This document shows positions 44,401-53,871 of a DNA stretch of 64,000 nucleotides, one piece after another; the stretch's first letter is position 1, and every line of letters starts with the position of its first letter. A program made the position numbers and the translations under genes. The notes below the pieces were generated by a model, which did no database searches, was not told the DNA's origin, and saw only the letters and a list, made by a program, of their open reading frames with translations. This DNA is from Chitinophaga sp. CF418 (GTDB lineage Bacteria; Bacteroidota; Bacteroidia; Chitinophagales; Chitinophagaceae): the NCBI RefSeq assembly GCF_900142925.1, contig NZ_FRCN01000002.1, positions 1-64,000 on the forward strand. The letters are read 5' to 3'.

Positions 44401-45402
44401 TTAAATAAATCCTTTCTCTAATGAGAGGAAGACTTCCCGGGGATTTAAATGCTGCCATAACATGGTGTAAACCGCCTGAGCCACAGGCATATAGGCGCCT
44501 ACTTCCATGTTCATTTCGAACAGACACTTGCTGGCATAATACCCCTCGGCCACCATATTCAGTTCCAGTTGGGCCGCTTTTACAGAATAGCCCTTACCGA
44601 TCATATTGCCAAAAGTACGGTTACGGCTGTGGAGGGAATAACAGGTTACCAGCAGATCGCCCAAATAGGCGCTGGCGTTATAATTGTGTGTGCCTGCTTC
44701 CGCATGGTCTTTTCCATAGGCATCCAGGAATTGCTGCATTTCCCTGAAGCAGTTAGTAATATATACACTGAGGAAGTTATCTCCGTATTCCAGGCCATGG
44801 GCAATACCTGCCCCCATTGCATAGATGTTCTTCAACACCGCCGCCAGCTGTACGCCAATCACATCGCGGTTCACGATCGTTTGCAGATAGCTGTTAGTGA
44901 ACATATCTGCTATGGCTTGTGCAGATTTTTCCTGCAACCCCGAAAAGGTCAGGTAAGACAGTTTTTCACCCGCCACCTCTTCCGCATGACAAGGCCCGGT
45001 AATAGCAAAATACTGTTCGAGAGGAAAATCAAACATCTCAGACAGGTAATCATTGATCAACAGGTTGCTACCTGGTACTAGTCCTTTCACAGCAGAAACA
45101 ATCTTTTTGCCTTTCAGCGCCTCCGGCGGTAACTGCAACATTACTTCTTCCAGGAATGCAGAAGGCACTGCCAGCACCAGCACATCACTGGCGGCAACTA
45201 CCTGTTCCAGGTTGCTGCTCAGATCCACTAAAGTTGTGTCAAAATAAACTGAGGTGAGATAATGCCTGTTGTGATGACGCAGCTGCATATAACGGATCGT
45301 GTCTTCATTCCTGATCCACCAGGAGATCCTGTTCCCATTGTCCGTTAAAATCTTGGCCAAAGCTGTCGCCCAACTGCCGCTGCCGATAATACCTGCTTTC
45401 AC
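44401..45402 (-). CDS. gpsA: NAD(P)-dependent glycerol-3-phosphate dehydrogenase
   Basis: A 333-residue cytoplasmic enzyme that makes sn-glycerol 3-phosphate from dihydroxyacetone phosphate for phospholipid synthesis. The N-terminal Rossmann motif is MKAGIIGSGSWATALA; the middle has VLVLAVPSAFLEEV and KKIVSAVKGL; and the C-terminal catalytic part has TGPCHAEEVA, the substrate Lys in GVQLAAVLKNIYAMGAGI and TCYSLHSRNRTFG. Length is normal for the family. It lies 90 bases upstream of the SusC on the same strand, but a functional link is not expected. Confidence 0.95.
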   Translation of the reverse strand: MKAGIIGSGSWATALAKILTDNGNRISWWIRNEDTIRYMQLRHHNRHYLTSVYFDTTLVDLSSNLEQVVAASDVLVLAVPSAFLEEVMLQLPPEALKGKKIVSAVKGLVPGSNLLINDYLSEMFDFPLEQYFAITGPCHAEEVAGEKLSYLTFSGLQEKSAQAIADMFTNSYLQTIVNRDVIGVQLAAVLKNIYAMGAGIAHGLEYGDNFLSVYITNCFREMQQFLDAYGKDHAEAGTHNYNASAYLGDLLVTCYSLHSRNRTFGNMIGKGYSVKAAQLELNMVAEGYYASKCLFEMNMEVGAYMPVAQAVYTMLWQHLNPREVFLSLEKGFI

Positions 45403-45561
45403 TTATCTTTCTTTTTCCGCAAAGTAAGGAATTTACAGGCTAATATTACTATATCGTTAAGCCCGCCCCTACCCATGGTTAAAAAGCCCGCTCTGTGAAA
45501 CTTATTCCCGTAGTACCTCATTATCCCGGCACTATTTATTAAAAGACACAATTGCGAACCT

Positions 45562-46578
45562 ATGAAGACACTTCTCCACAAACTGAGCCTGCCAGCGCTC
45601 CTATTCGTGCTGGCATCCATGATCCTCGTTTCCTGTAGCAAAGAAGATGCACAAAAATTAAAACCGGAAACACTTGGCGCCACTCAGGCCGCTGCTGTAA
45701 ACTTCAATGAGGAACTGGCGTATCGCTGGGCTCCTGTTCACTACCAGGATGTTGACCAAACCGGCGATTATGCTGTTGGCGGTAAGGCTGACTACATCAC
45801 CGCTATCAATTTCGATGGTGACTGGGTTGGTACCAACAACTGGAACAACATTGCAGGTAACTACGCCGCAGCAGCCCATGTATATTATTCAGTAGCTGAA
45901 ACCAATACACACTGGTTCATCAACTACGCATTCTTCCACCCACGTGACTGGACAGATAACCCTTTCGGTTACTACCTGGACCAGCATGAGAATGACTTCG
46001 AAGGTATCGAGGTTATAGTAAGAAAAGATGGTTCTACCTATGGTGCCCTGCAGGCAATGATAACCACTTTCCACAAAGATTTCTATAGCTATACCGTTTC
46101 CGGCAGCTCATGGCAGAACAACCACGAGACCAACGACGGTACCATCACTATGGAAACTTACAACAACGAATCTCACCCTACTACCGGTCAGGAAGCTAAA
46201 GGCCACGGTCTGAAGGCTTATCCTTATGTAAACATCGTTGGCGATGGTATCCGTTATGTGCCAGGCCGCACGGCCAGTGTTCCAACCAATCCGGATGACC
46301 GTAACGTATCCTACAAACTGGTTGACGTATTCGCTGCCGGTGGTTTATGGGAACAGCGTAACAACACCCAGCTGTTTAACAGCCCTTCCGGCGGCCTGGT
46401 TAGCAGCTACGGTGATGGTGGTGCTAATGCTCCGTGGGCATGGAATGACGGTGATGATGGAGATGTTCAGAGCGGTGAGGTCGCAACTGATCCCGCCAAG
46501 ATGATCAACATCTACTACAAGAACCTGGGTACGTTCGATCTGACCTATATCTACAACCAATATAAAGGGATTAACTGA
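45562..46578 (+). CDS. Lipoprotein with Vps62-like features
   Basis: A 338-residue protein with a lipoprotein signal (LVSC, Cys25). The mature part starts ELAYRWAPVHYQDVDQTGDY, then has HWFINYAFFHPRDW, YYLDQHENDFEGIEVIVRKD and a Gly/Asn/Asp-rich C-terminal half (SYGDGGANAPWAWNDGDDGD). The R-x-A-P-x-x-Y / HEND pattern resembles Vps62-related extracellular proteins, but the resemblance is only by eye. Probably exported to the outer-membrane surface. The gene stands alone, divergent from gpsA; role unknown. Confidence 0.6.
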   Translation: MKTLLHKLSLPALLFVLASMILVSCSKEDAQKLKPETLGATQAAAVNFNEELAYRWAPVHYQDVDQTGDYAVGGKADYITAINFDGDWVGTNNWNNIAGNYAAAAHVYYSVAETNTHWFINYAFFHPRDWTDNPFGYYLDQHENDFEGIEVIVRKDGSTYGALQAMITTFHKDFYSYTVSGSSWQNNHETNDGTITMETYNNESHPTTGQEAKGHGLKAYPYVNIVGDGIRYVPGRTASVPTNPDDRNVSYKLVDVFAAGGLWEQRNNTQLFNSPSGGLVSSYGDGGANAPWAWNDGDDGDVQSGEVATDPAKMINIYYKNLGTFDLTYIYNQYKGIN

Positions 46579-46582
46579 TTCT

Positions 46583-46599
46583 AAACCGGCCGGTTTTTT
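46583..46599 (+). terminator. Weak palindrome with T tract after the lipoprotein gene
   Basis: The palindrome aaaccggccggttt overlaps a run of six T residues, five bases after the lipoprotein stop codon. The stem is short, so termination may also depend on the larger repeat hairpin at 46625. Confidence 0.45.
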
Positions 46600-46624
46600 A
46601 GGACTACTCATATATAAACTGTAG

Positions 46625-46719
46625 ATAACCTACATATAACCCATATATAACCCATATCTTTTAAATATGGGTTATATATGGGTCATATATGGCTTATATA
46701 TGGGTTATATATGGGTTAT
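46625..46719. repeat. 11-bp tandem repeats arranged as a large inverted repeat
   Basis: Three copies of an 11-base unit (ATAACCTACAT, then ATAACCCATAT twice; 46625-46657), a seven-base spacer, then five copies of the complement (ATATGGGTTAT and variants ATATGGGTCAT, ATATGGCTTAT; 46665-46719). The array can fold into a long hairpin whose register can slip by 11 bases. It lies in the 246-base gap between convergent genes; no protein gene is supported in the gap. Confidence 0.85.
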
Positions 46720-46824
46720 CTCCGGGAAAGCACTATAGTAGCGCACTTACAAAGACTGTATGAAAAGCTACAAATGTACCTTATTTGTTATCAGAGGACT
46801 TTACAACTGTAAAATGTACTATAT

Positions 46825-48870
46825 CTATTGTCGGCTACCTATTTCTGCGATCCATTTGTTACTCAGCCCCTGTTTCTCATCCGGCTTATCGCCAGCCACA
46901 ATTTCCAGCTTTCCTCCATTCGTGATCTCTGAATGAGTGATCCAGTTACGGTCCAGTTTCTTCCCGTTCAACCATACTTCATGGATATATACATTGCGGT
47001 CGCTGAAGTTCTTTACGTGAACAGAGAAGGGTTTGCCACCCGGCCATTGCCACTCTACCGACTCGAACAAAGGAACATTCAGGTAGTATACCGGCGATCC
47101 TATACAGGCAGGAAAGATGCCAGTGGATACCAGCACGAACCAGGAAGACATCGTACCGGCATCATCGTCCATCGTTCTGACATAGGCTGCGGGCTGGTTT
47201 TTGTAAATAAGATCTATCTCAGAGCCGATACCACGGCTGTTATCGTTGAAATAATGCTGTATCATGGTGTCCACGGCTATTTTGTGTATCACGGCCTGTG
47301 ATTTCCACGGCTGGTTGGTTACATTGTACATGAAGGGTACCTGCAGGTCCGGCTGATTGGCATGGCAGTAATAATCGTTCCCGAAGAATTCATCCAGCTG
47401 TGAGATGTAAGCCTGCTCACCGCCACATAACTCCATCAGACCTTTCAGGTCAAAAGGCACGAACCAGCGGTACTGCCAGATGGTCCCCTGGTACAATCCT
47501 CTGGCCTGCATACGGTCTACATCCCTGCGGGTGAGGTCCTGGAAGTCTTTCTCCCAGTACTTTTTATACCCGGCCGCCTGCTGTCTGTATTGGTCGCCAC
47601 GGGTCTTGTCTTTTAATGTGTAATAGATCTCTGACAATGCCCAGGCATCGTAAGAGGACTCCAATGCCTTATCAGGATGGGCATAGTCCAGGTTTTTTAT
47701 CTCCGTCTCTACTGAATCAGCGATCGCTTTAAAATCCAGCTTATAGCCTTTTTTCATAGCATCGAGCAGTACCACGATGGCGTGTTCTGTTCTTACGGTA
47801 ATAGAAGGCTCATGCAGGGTGGCATAGTCTTTCTTACCATGCTGATACAATCCGGCGATGGAGGTGGTCATATCCTGGTACTCCTGTGGGAAGGCGATGG
47901 ACAATAAAGGCAGCTGTGCACGATAGTTGTCCCAGATGGCCCAGCCGTTGTAAATCTTACCGCTGGTATGCTGTAAGGAGCCATCGGTGGCTGTGTAAGT
48001 GCCATCGGGTTCTGATACTATATAAGGAGACTGTATAGACCTGTAAAACAGGGAATAGAATAACTTTTCCCTTGCAGGATCACCTTTCACTTTGATGTGG
48101 CCCAGCGCATTGTTCCAGTCCAGCTCACTTTTGCGTTTTACCACATCAAAAGCATCCCGGGTGATGGCGGCTTTTGCATAGGAAGTACCTACGGAAGACA
48201 ATCCTACCCGTACGTCAAGGTCATCTTCTGTAGTAGCCGCTACCAGTTCATGCGCCTGGGTAGCCGTCCATTTTACGGGGTGGTCTGTTTCCAGGTAATA
48301 ATAGATCCTGTATACACCCGCGCTACAGGTAGTTTTTGACTCGATCCAGCCGCTAACTGCATTCCCGTCGATAGTATGTTCCTCTGCAACAAAGCGGCCC
48401 ACATGGGCATGTCCCAGGTCAAGCAACAGGCCTTTTTTACCTGTGGGGAAATGATACTGGTGCTGACCGCCATTTTTGTATACCGTGAAGGAGGCTTTAA
48501 TGCCATTGGTAAATCCTACGTGATAGTGCCCCGGAGACGCCTGTTCCTCATACTTGATCAGATCTGCCTTTACAGGACCATCACCGAGAAAAGGACGCAC
48601 CAGCAGGTTACCACCACATCCCTGGCAGCCTACACCCTCCATACGGTTGTGGGTAAAACCAAGGAACTCTTTGGCTAGGTATTCATAACCCGTATGGGTA
48701 TCGGGATAGGTTTCCGGGCCAATGCTTAACATGCTGAAAGGATAAGAAGCGGACGGAGACATTTGTCCGTGATCCCCGGAAGAACCCAGGAACACATTCA
48801 CCTGACCTGTTTGCTGAGCGACTGCTGAAAGCGATAACAGGCTCAGTAAGTATATAAGACTCTTTTTCAT
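46825..48870 (-). CDS. GH92-family alpha-mannosidase
   Basis: A 681-residue exported glycoside hydrolase of family GH92 (exo-acting alpha-mannosidases, calcium-dependent, common in Bacteroidota). Signal peptide with cleavage after VAQ (about residue 18). The N-terminal beta-sandwich starts QVNVFLGSSGDHGQMSPSAS; TGYEYLAKEFLGFTHNRMEG and GCQGCGGNLLV follow. The catalytic (alpha/alpha)6 barrel has SEPDGTYTATDGSLQH, SGKIYNGWAIWDNYR and DDDAGTMSSWFVL. The polar catalytic Glu and Asp residues are not assigned here. Slightly short of the usual 730-760 residues. No other glycan genes adjoin it. Confidence 0.92.
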   Translation of the reverse strand: MKKSLIYLLSLLSLSAVAQQTGQVNVFLGSSGDHGQMSPSASYPFSMLSIGPETYPDTHTGYEYLAKEFLGFTHNRMEGVGCQGCGGNLLVRPFLGDGPVKADLIKYEEQASPGHYHVGFTNGIKASFTVYKNGGQHQYHFPTGKKGLLLDLGHAHVGRFVAEEHTIDGNAVSGWIESKTTCSAGVYRIYYYLETDHPVKWTATQAHELVAATTEDDLDVRVGLSSVGTSYAKAAITRDAFDVVKRKSELDWNNALGHIKVKGDPAREKLFYSLFYRSIQSPYIVSEPDGTYTATDGSLQHTSGKIYNGWAIWDNYRAQLPLLSIAFPQEYQDMTTSIAGLYQHGKKDYATLHEPSITVRTEHAIVVLLDAMKKGYKLDFKAIADSVETEIKNLDYAHPDKALESSYDAWALSEIYYTLKDKTRGDQYRQQAAGYKKYWEKDFQDLTRRDVDRMQARGLYQGTIWQYRWFVPFDLKGLMELCGGEQAYISQLDEFFGNDYYCHANQPDLQVPFMYNVTNQPWKSQAVIHKIAVDTMIQHYFNDNSRGIGSEIDLIYKNQPAAYVRTMDDDAGTMSSWFVLVSTGIFPACIGSPVYYLNVPLFESVEWQWPGGKPFSVHVKNFSDRNVYIHEVWLNGKKLDRNWITHSEITNGGKLEIVAGDKPDEKQGLSNKWIAEIGSRQ

Positions 48871-48900
48871 ACAAAAGCAAAAGCCCTAAATATATAGCAC

Positions 48901-48940
48901 ACAGCCCGCATATAACAGTTAACTGTTACAGGCGGGCTGT
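48901..48940. terminator. Nested palindrome between mannosidase and histone-like genes
   Basis: Nine-bp stem acagcccgc/gcgggctgt (48901-48909, 48932-48940) enclosing a perfect 16-base palindrome taacagttaactgtta (48912-48927). No clear T tail. It lies after the histone-like gene on the minus strand and may act as its terminator or as a binding site. Confidence 0.5.
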
Positions 48941-48979
48941 TAAATATATATTACCAGTATTTGCTCCTGATGAAATGTA

Positions 48980-49264
48980 TTATTCGGCTGCTTTTGTAGT
49001 TGCAGATTCTACCTTAGCAGGTTTTGCTGGTTTTGTAGCTTTTTTGGCTACCTTTTTCTTCGCAAGCGCTTTCTTCTTAGGCTTGTCCAGACCTTTACTC
49101 AACAGTTTTGCAGCTTTTCTGATCCTGTTTTTGAACTTTGTATCCCCCAGTTCATTTTTCAGGTCTACTAATAAGAGGTCCAATTTCTTTTCTATGGTGG
49201 TGCGTGCTTCTTTGCGGGATGCCTTGGCCGGCTTTGCGGTCTTCGCAGTATCTGTACTTGACAT
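48980..49264 (-). CDS. Histone H1-like lysine/alanine-rich protein
   Basis: A 94-residue very basic protein. A short N-terminal part (KKLDLLLVDLKNELGDTKFK) could be helical. The C-terminal half is an Ala/Lys/Pro-rich tail (KPKKKALAKKKVAKKATKPA) of the type found in histone H1-like DNA-compacting proteins of bacteria. It is the same general class as bacterial Hc1-like tails, but no domain match beyond composition is seen. It likely binds DNA non-specifically. Confidence 0.75.
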   Translation of the reverse strand: MSSTDTAKTAKPAKASRKEARTTIEKKLDLLLVDLKNELGDTKFKNRIRKAAKLLSKGLDKPKKKALAKKKVAKKATKPAKPAKVESATTKAAE

Positions 49265-49478
49265 AACTTATGAAACGTTGGTTAAATATGATAACATAAA
49301 TTTAATCTTAAATTAACATAGGCCAATGTTAAGTTTTCGCAGGCCAGTGCTACGGACAACAATTTCCCGGTTGTATATAATGCTAACGCGCCCTCCAATG
49401 TTAAGTCTTCATGATAATTTGGCATAGCACTTTCTTCAGCTCGCTCCTTCACCTATTTTTAGCGGCCGCCTGGAAATT

Positions 49479-50033
49479 ATGACAACAGATCAACCTGAGA
49501 GACGATCAGACATCCCTCATACCGGAGAGTCGCCCGCCTTTGAAATCCTCTTTAACACTTACTGGGAATCCCTATACCAGTATACAGCCCGTGTATTATC
49601 CAGCGAGGCCGATGCACAGGACCTTATCCAGGACCTCTTTACAGATCTCTGGGAAAGACGGCATACCCTGCACATTACTTCCCACATCCGTTATTACCTG
49701 TTCAGTGCTGCACGTAAAATGATACTCCGTAAGTTCAGGGACGATGGGTTGAAGAAGAAACACCTGGAAAAGTTCGGACAGTATGGCGAACAGGGTTCTG
49801 AACTTACTACAAGCATGATCATACACAAAGACATCATTGCCCGGTTACAGGATGATCTGCGGGCGCTTCCTGAAAAGGAACGCCAGGTATTCACCTGGTC
49901 ACACTTTGATGAACTAAGCATCCGCGAGATAGCATCAAAGACAGGGACGGCAGAACAAACCGTACGGAATCAGTTAAACAGCGCCTACCGGAAAGCGCGG
50001 GCATTGATGAATAAACTACTTATCCTTCTATAA
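49479..50033 (+). CDS. ECF RNA polymerase sigma factor
   Basis: A 184-residue sigma-70 family factor. Region 2 (FNTYWESLYQYTARVLSSEA, then DAQDLIQDLFTDLWERR) and region 4 (LPEKERQVFTWSHFDELSIR, then EIASKTGTAEQTVRNQLNSA). No FecR or other anti-sigma gene adjoins it; it ends 89 bases before the convergent ABC efflux operon. It could control that operon or act elsewhere; nothing in the sequence decides this. Confidence 0.92.
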   Translation: MTTDQPERRSDIPHTGESPAFEILFNTYWESLYQYTARVLSSEADAQDLIQDLFTDLWERRHTLHITSHIRYYLFSAARKMILRKFRDDGLKKKHLEKFGQYGEQGSELTTSMIIHKDIIARLQDDLRALPEKERQVFTWSHFDELSIREIASKTGTAEQTVRNQLNSAYRKARALMNKLLILL

Positions 50034-50067
50034 GTCTTATACTCCCATCTAACCATTACGTAACAGA

Positions 50068-50100
50068 CAAAAAAAAGCGGCCCCGTTTCTACGAGGCCGC
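50068..50100 (-). terminator. Terminator of the ABC efflux operon
   Basis: Stem gcggcc/ggccgc (50077-50082, 50095-50100) followed by a long T run on the minus strand, 23 bases past the stop of the adaptor gene. Confidence 0.85.
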
Positions 50101-50122
50101 GCTTCTTTATGCTGGAATATCT

Positions 50123-51478
50123 TTATTTACCTTTGTTTTCGAACAACTCTTTCTTCTGTACCACTCTCACCTTTTTCCCCTGATCAAGATCTTTGGATAC
50201 AGCGGAATAAGGAGCGCTGATCACTTTGTCTCCCGCTTTCAGACCTGACAACACTTCTATATTGGTATCATCCTGTACACCTGTAGTAACTATTACCTGC
50301 TTTACGGTTTTATCCGCCTGCAGCACAAAAACAACCTCTTTCTGATCTTTACCGCTTTCCTTTGCGGCCGCCAGGTCTTCCTTCTTAGCACCTACTGCTT
50401 TAGAGCTATCAACAATATCGCGGGTAGTCACTGCATTGATTGGCACTGCCAATACATTCTTCTTTGTGCGGGTCTGGATATCTACGCTGGCACTCATACC
50501 CGGACGGAAAGGGAAGTTCTTCGGATGTGCAGGATCGATCAGGTCCTTATAGCTATCCGGCAGAATGCGGATATGTACGATATAACTGGTTACCTGTTCA
50601 GCAGAAGAAGTTGATGTGGCCGTGCTGGTAGCCGCACCTTTGCTGGAGCTGGCTATCTGGGTCACAATCCCTTTGAATTTACGATCACTGTAAGCGTCTA
50701 CTTCTACGATGGCCGTATCATTATATTTTACGCGGGGAATATCATTTTCTCCTACATCTACCTGCACTTCCATTATGTTAAGATCAGCGATACGCATGAT
50801 CTCCGTACCGCTCATCTGGCCGGTACCCACTACGCGTTCGCCTTTTTTAACAGGCAGCAGGGATACCACACCACTCATAGGCGCCACGATAGTAGTACGT
50901 TTCAGGTTAGTGTTGGCTTCTGTCAGTCCTGCCTTTGCACTCTGTACGGCATAACGGTTGCTGTTCACCTGCTCGGCGGCAGCATTGTAATCTGCCAGGG
51001 CGGAACGGTAAGTAGCTTCTGCTGTTTCGAATTCACTGCGGGACACTACTTTTTGTGCCAGCAGCTCCTTGTTACGGTCGTAAGCAGATTTGCTCTGTTC
51101 CAGCTTGGCTTTGAATGCATTCAATGAAGCGGCGTAATTAGCCAGCTGGGCCTGTGCCTGGCTGAGGGAAGCAGTTGCCTTATCGCGTACAGAGCCGTAT
51201 ACATCGGCATAGATGCGTACCAGCACCTGTCCTTTTTGTACGGAGTCTCCCTCCAGTACCGGAAGGTCTACGATTTCACCGGATACGTCAGAGCTGACCT
51301 TTACTTCTGTTTCAGGGTAGATCTTACCGCTGGCAGAAACCACCTCTATAATAGTTTTTTGAGCGGCATCATCTACCGCCACTTTAATGCTGTCGTCTTT
51401 GCCAGCTTTGCTTACAGCCACAATGACAACGGGCAAAATAATGATCCCCAAGATCCAGAAAAGTGTCTTTCTCTTCAT
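50123..51478 (-). CDS. MacA/HlyD-type periplasmic adaptor (membrane fusion protein)
   Basis: A 451-residue adaptor anchored by one N-terminal helix (about 7-24). The lipoyl/biotinyl-like half is at IIEVVSASGKIYPETEVKVS through VLEGDSVQKGQVLVRI, a coiled-coil hairpin at about 75-170 (AQAQLANYAASLNAFKAKLE, then YNAAAEQVNSN), the second lipoyl half at APMSGVVSLLPVKKGERVVG, then beta-barrel and membrane-proximal domains. It links the inner-membrane ABC permease to the TolC channel. Last gene in the operon, 33 bases after tolC. Confidence 0.92.
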   Translation of the reverse strand: MKRKTLFWILGIIILPVVIVAVSKAGKDDSIKVAVDDAAQKTIIEVVSASGKIYPETEVKVSSDVSGEIVDLPVLEGDSVQKGQVLVRIYADVYGSVRDKATASLSQAQAQLANYAASLNAFKAKLEQSKSAYDRNKELLAQKVVSRSEFETAEATYRSALADYNAAAEQVNSNRYAVQSAKAGLTEANTNLKRTTIVAPMSGVVSLLPVKKGERVVGTGQMSGTEIMRIADLNIMEVQVDVGENDIPRVKYNDTAIVEVDAYSDRKFKGIVTQIASSSKGAATSTATSTSSAEQVTSYIVHIRILPDSYKDLIDPAHPKNFPFRPGMSASVDIQTRTKKNVLAVPINAVTTRDIVDSSKAVGAKKEDLAAAKESGKDQKEVVFVLQADKTVKQVIVTTGVQDDTNIEVLSGLKAGDKVISAPYSAVSKDLDQGKKVRVVQKKELFENKGK

Positions 51479-51511
51479 ATAAAACGGCGTATTTCAAAAG
51501 GAAGGGAGCTG

Positions 51512-52966
51512 CTACAGAGAGACTTTTTGATCCCTGTAAAACTCCAGTAGTTTCATTCTAAATATATATTCGTATTGGGCTGATACCTTATCGATCTGAG
51601 CTCGGAACAGGTTGTTTTGGGTAGTAATATAGTCAATTGTATTCATTAAACCCAGATCGAACCTCTTGGTAGCAAAATCGTAAGCACGCTGAGAAGACGC
51701 TACTCCTTTGGAGGAGGCGGAAAACTTCTGAATAGCGGCCATTGCGTTGGCATGCGCGGTATAAATATCCCTGCGTAATTGCTGAAGGTCCTGATCCAAT
51801 GTCAGCTTTTGTGTTTCAATGTTTAGTCTGGCCTGTTTTACTGCCGTTCTCTGTTGCCATCCGTTCAGAATGGGAATATTCAGTGAAAGTCCTATGGACT
51901 GACGGAAGTTGTTGTTGATCTGATCGCTGAATGGGATGGTAACCAGCTTATAACTAGGCGTCTGGCCGGTAGCCTTTACTGTATAAGTGTTCCCGGCTAT
52001 TGCTACCTCACCGATATCCTGTGTATAAGGAGTATAGCCTGTAATCACCTGGTTTTTCGCACTGTTGGCATAACTGGTGTTCAGGTTACCGGATGCAGAG
52101 AGGCTTGGATATAACAGGCCTTTCTGAGAAGCATAAGTACGTTGCAGGGATTTTATCCTTAACACATCTCCTTTTATTCCTGGGTTGTTTGTCTGCGCTG
52201 CACTGAAAACCATTTCCGGATCTACTTCATCCAGGCGGGGAATCGGTATTTCAGTAATATTTGCCGGCGCCTGCGCCACGTAAGGCACGTCAAATCCCAG
52301 GTTCAGATAGGCTTTCATCTCTAATGTAGACATGATCACATTGTTCTGTGCTGTGATCAGGTTTACACTATCATTCGCCAGTTTGGTTTCCAGGTCAGCC
52401 TGATCACTTTCCGGTTTGGAACCGGCAATCACCAGTTTCTTAGTGTTCTCCAGCTGGGATGCGGTCAGCTTTACCTGCAACTCACTGATATGTACCTGTT
52501 CCATATTGAGCAGGATCTGTAAGAACGCTGCAGCAATATTGAACGCTACATTATTCTTAGCCCTCTCCAGGAAACGGTCCTGCGCCTGCGCCTCATAACT
52601 ATTGGCAGCTATCAGGTTACGGCGGTAGAACCAGCTGAAGATATTAGCACTGGCACTCACCCCTGCACCGAGGTTAAAGTAAGACTGGGTAATGATCGTA
52701 TTGGTATACGGGTCAATGTTACGGCCGGAACCATAAGTACCCTGCACGCCTGTGCTGAGGGTAGGGATCTGCGCCAATTTGCTCTGCTGATACGTCAATG
52801 CCGCAAAACGTTTCTGCACGTCTTGTTGCTTGATCGATATGTTGTTTGCCAGCGCATAATCAACAGAACGTTGCAGTGTCCAGGTATCCTGCGCCTTTAA
52901 GGTCGCAGAGTTAGCAAACAAAATGCACAGTGCCAGGATACATCCCGGGATTTTGGATATTTTCAT
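51512..52966 (-). CDS. TolC-family outer-membrane efflux protein
   Basis: A 484-residue TolC-like channel. Start chosen at the ATG at 52966 (MKISKIPGCILALCILFANS), which gives a clean signal peptide with cleavage after LKA; the longer frame to 53047 adds 27 residues. Two OEP repeats of long coiled helices are visible (WTLQRSVDYALANNISIKQQ and later NIPILNGWQQRTAVKQARLN, with FDLGLMNTIDYITTQNNLFR near the end). It works with the adaptor downstream and the ABC permeases upstream. Confidence 0.92.
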   Translation of the reverse strand: MKISKIPGCILALCILFANSATLKAQDTWTLQRSVDYALANNISIKQQDVQKRFAALTYQQSKLAQIPTLSTGVQGTYGSGRNIDPYTNTIITQSYFNLGAGVSASANIFSWFYRRNLIAANSYEAQAQDRFLERAKNNVAFNIAAAFLQILLNMEQVHISELQVKLTASQLENTKKLVIAGSKPESDQADLETKLANDSVNLITAQNNVIMSTLEMKAYLNLGFDVPYVAQAPANITEIPIPRLDEVDPEMVFSAAQTNNPGIKGDVLRIKSLQRTYASQKGLLYPSLSASGNLNTSYANSAKNQVITGYTPYTQDIGEVAIAGNTYTVKATGQTPSYKLVTIPFSDQINNNFRQSIGLSLNIPILNGWQQRTAVKQARLNIETQKLTLDQDLQQLRRDIYTAHANAMAAIQKFSASSKGVASSQRAYDFATKRFDLGLMNTIDYITTQNNLFRAQIDKVSAQYEYIFRMKLLEFYRDQKVSL

Positions 52967-53045
52967 GACCTTCCAAAAATATAATAATTGTGATGATAAC
53001 ATAAATAAATTCTTTATGAATGGCGTAAAATATTCGTAAACAAAC

Positions 53046-53123
53046 AATTCCCGACACCGGGATCCTCATCAGACCCAGTGCCTGCGCACAACAGCTTGAT
53101 AAGATTACCTGACGTCGGGAATT
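53046..53123. repeat. Long-range inverted repeat in the ABC operon
   Basis: Ten-base arms aattcccgac (53046-53055) and gtcgggaatt (53114-53123) separated by 58 bases, in the 169-base gap between the ATPase and the tolC genes. It could be a partial terminator or an operator splitting the operon; no T tail is present. Confidence 0.5.
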
Positions 53124-53135
53124 ACCTGTAAGAAA

Positions 53136-53798
53136 TTATGCGATTTTCCCGTCACGGATCTGTATGATCCTGTGACCATAAGTTGCATTAAGTTCGGAGT
53201 GTGTTACCTGTACTATCGTAATCTTATCCTTTTCATTTAACTGTTTGAACAGTTCCATGATCTCTTTAGCCTGATCTGAATGAAGGTTACCTGTTGGTTC
53301 ATCCGCGAGGATCACCTTAGGCTCTCCTACCAATGCACGGGCAATGCCCACCAGTTGTTGCTGTCCGCCTGATAACTGACTGGGAAACAAGTCCTTCTTG
53401 GCCACAATATTGAAGCGGTCCAGGATATCGGCTACACGGCTTTTCCGTTCAGCTCCCGGCATATTTTTATACAATAAAGGCGTTTCTATATTTTCATACA
53501 CGGTCAGCTCATCTATCAGGTGGTATGCCTGGAAAACAAATCCTATTGCTCCCCGGTGCAACTGTGTACGTTTCTTTTCATTCATTTTATGCACCGGCTC
53601 CCCGTCAAACAGGTATTCGCCCTGGGAGGGTTCTTCCAGCAATCCTAAAATATGTAAGAGGGTGGATTTACCGGAACCCGAAGGTCCCATAATGGATACA
53701 AACTCTCCTTCAAAAATTCTGAGATCAATATCTTTTAATATTTCATTCTTACCAAATCCTACGGGATAATACTTGGAGATATGTCTTAACTGTATCAT
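53136..53798 (-). CDS. ABC transporter ATPase, MacB/LolD type
   Basis: A 220-residue ATP-binding subunit. Walker A GPSGSGKS (38-45), Q loop [13 protein letters not shown], signature LSGGQQQ (142-148), Walker B VILADEP and H loop VQVTHS. After the signature the usual RVAIAR is LVGIAR (Leu149 and Gly151), a departure from its paralogue at 61130. It energises the FtsX-like permeases. Separated by 73 bases from the permease gene upstream. Confidence 0.94.
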   Translation of the reverse strand: MIQLRHISKYYPVGFGKNEILKDIDLRIFEGEFVSIMGPSGSGKSTLLHILGLLEEPSQGEYLFDGEPVHKMNEKKRTQLHRGAIGFVFQAYHLIDELTVYENIETPLLYKNMPGAERKSRVADILDRFNIVAKKDLFPSQLSGGQQQLVGIARALVGEPKVILADEPTGNLHSDQAKEIMELFKQLNEKDKITIVQVTHSELNATYGHRIIQIRDGKIA

Positions 53799-53871
53799 TA
53801 GTATATACTGTTTTAGTAGTTTAGCCGGCCCAGTCCTCCCCGGTTGCCGGTGGTTTATCTTTCAATATAAT

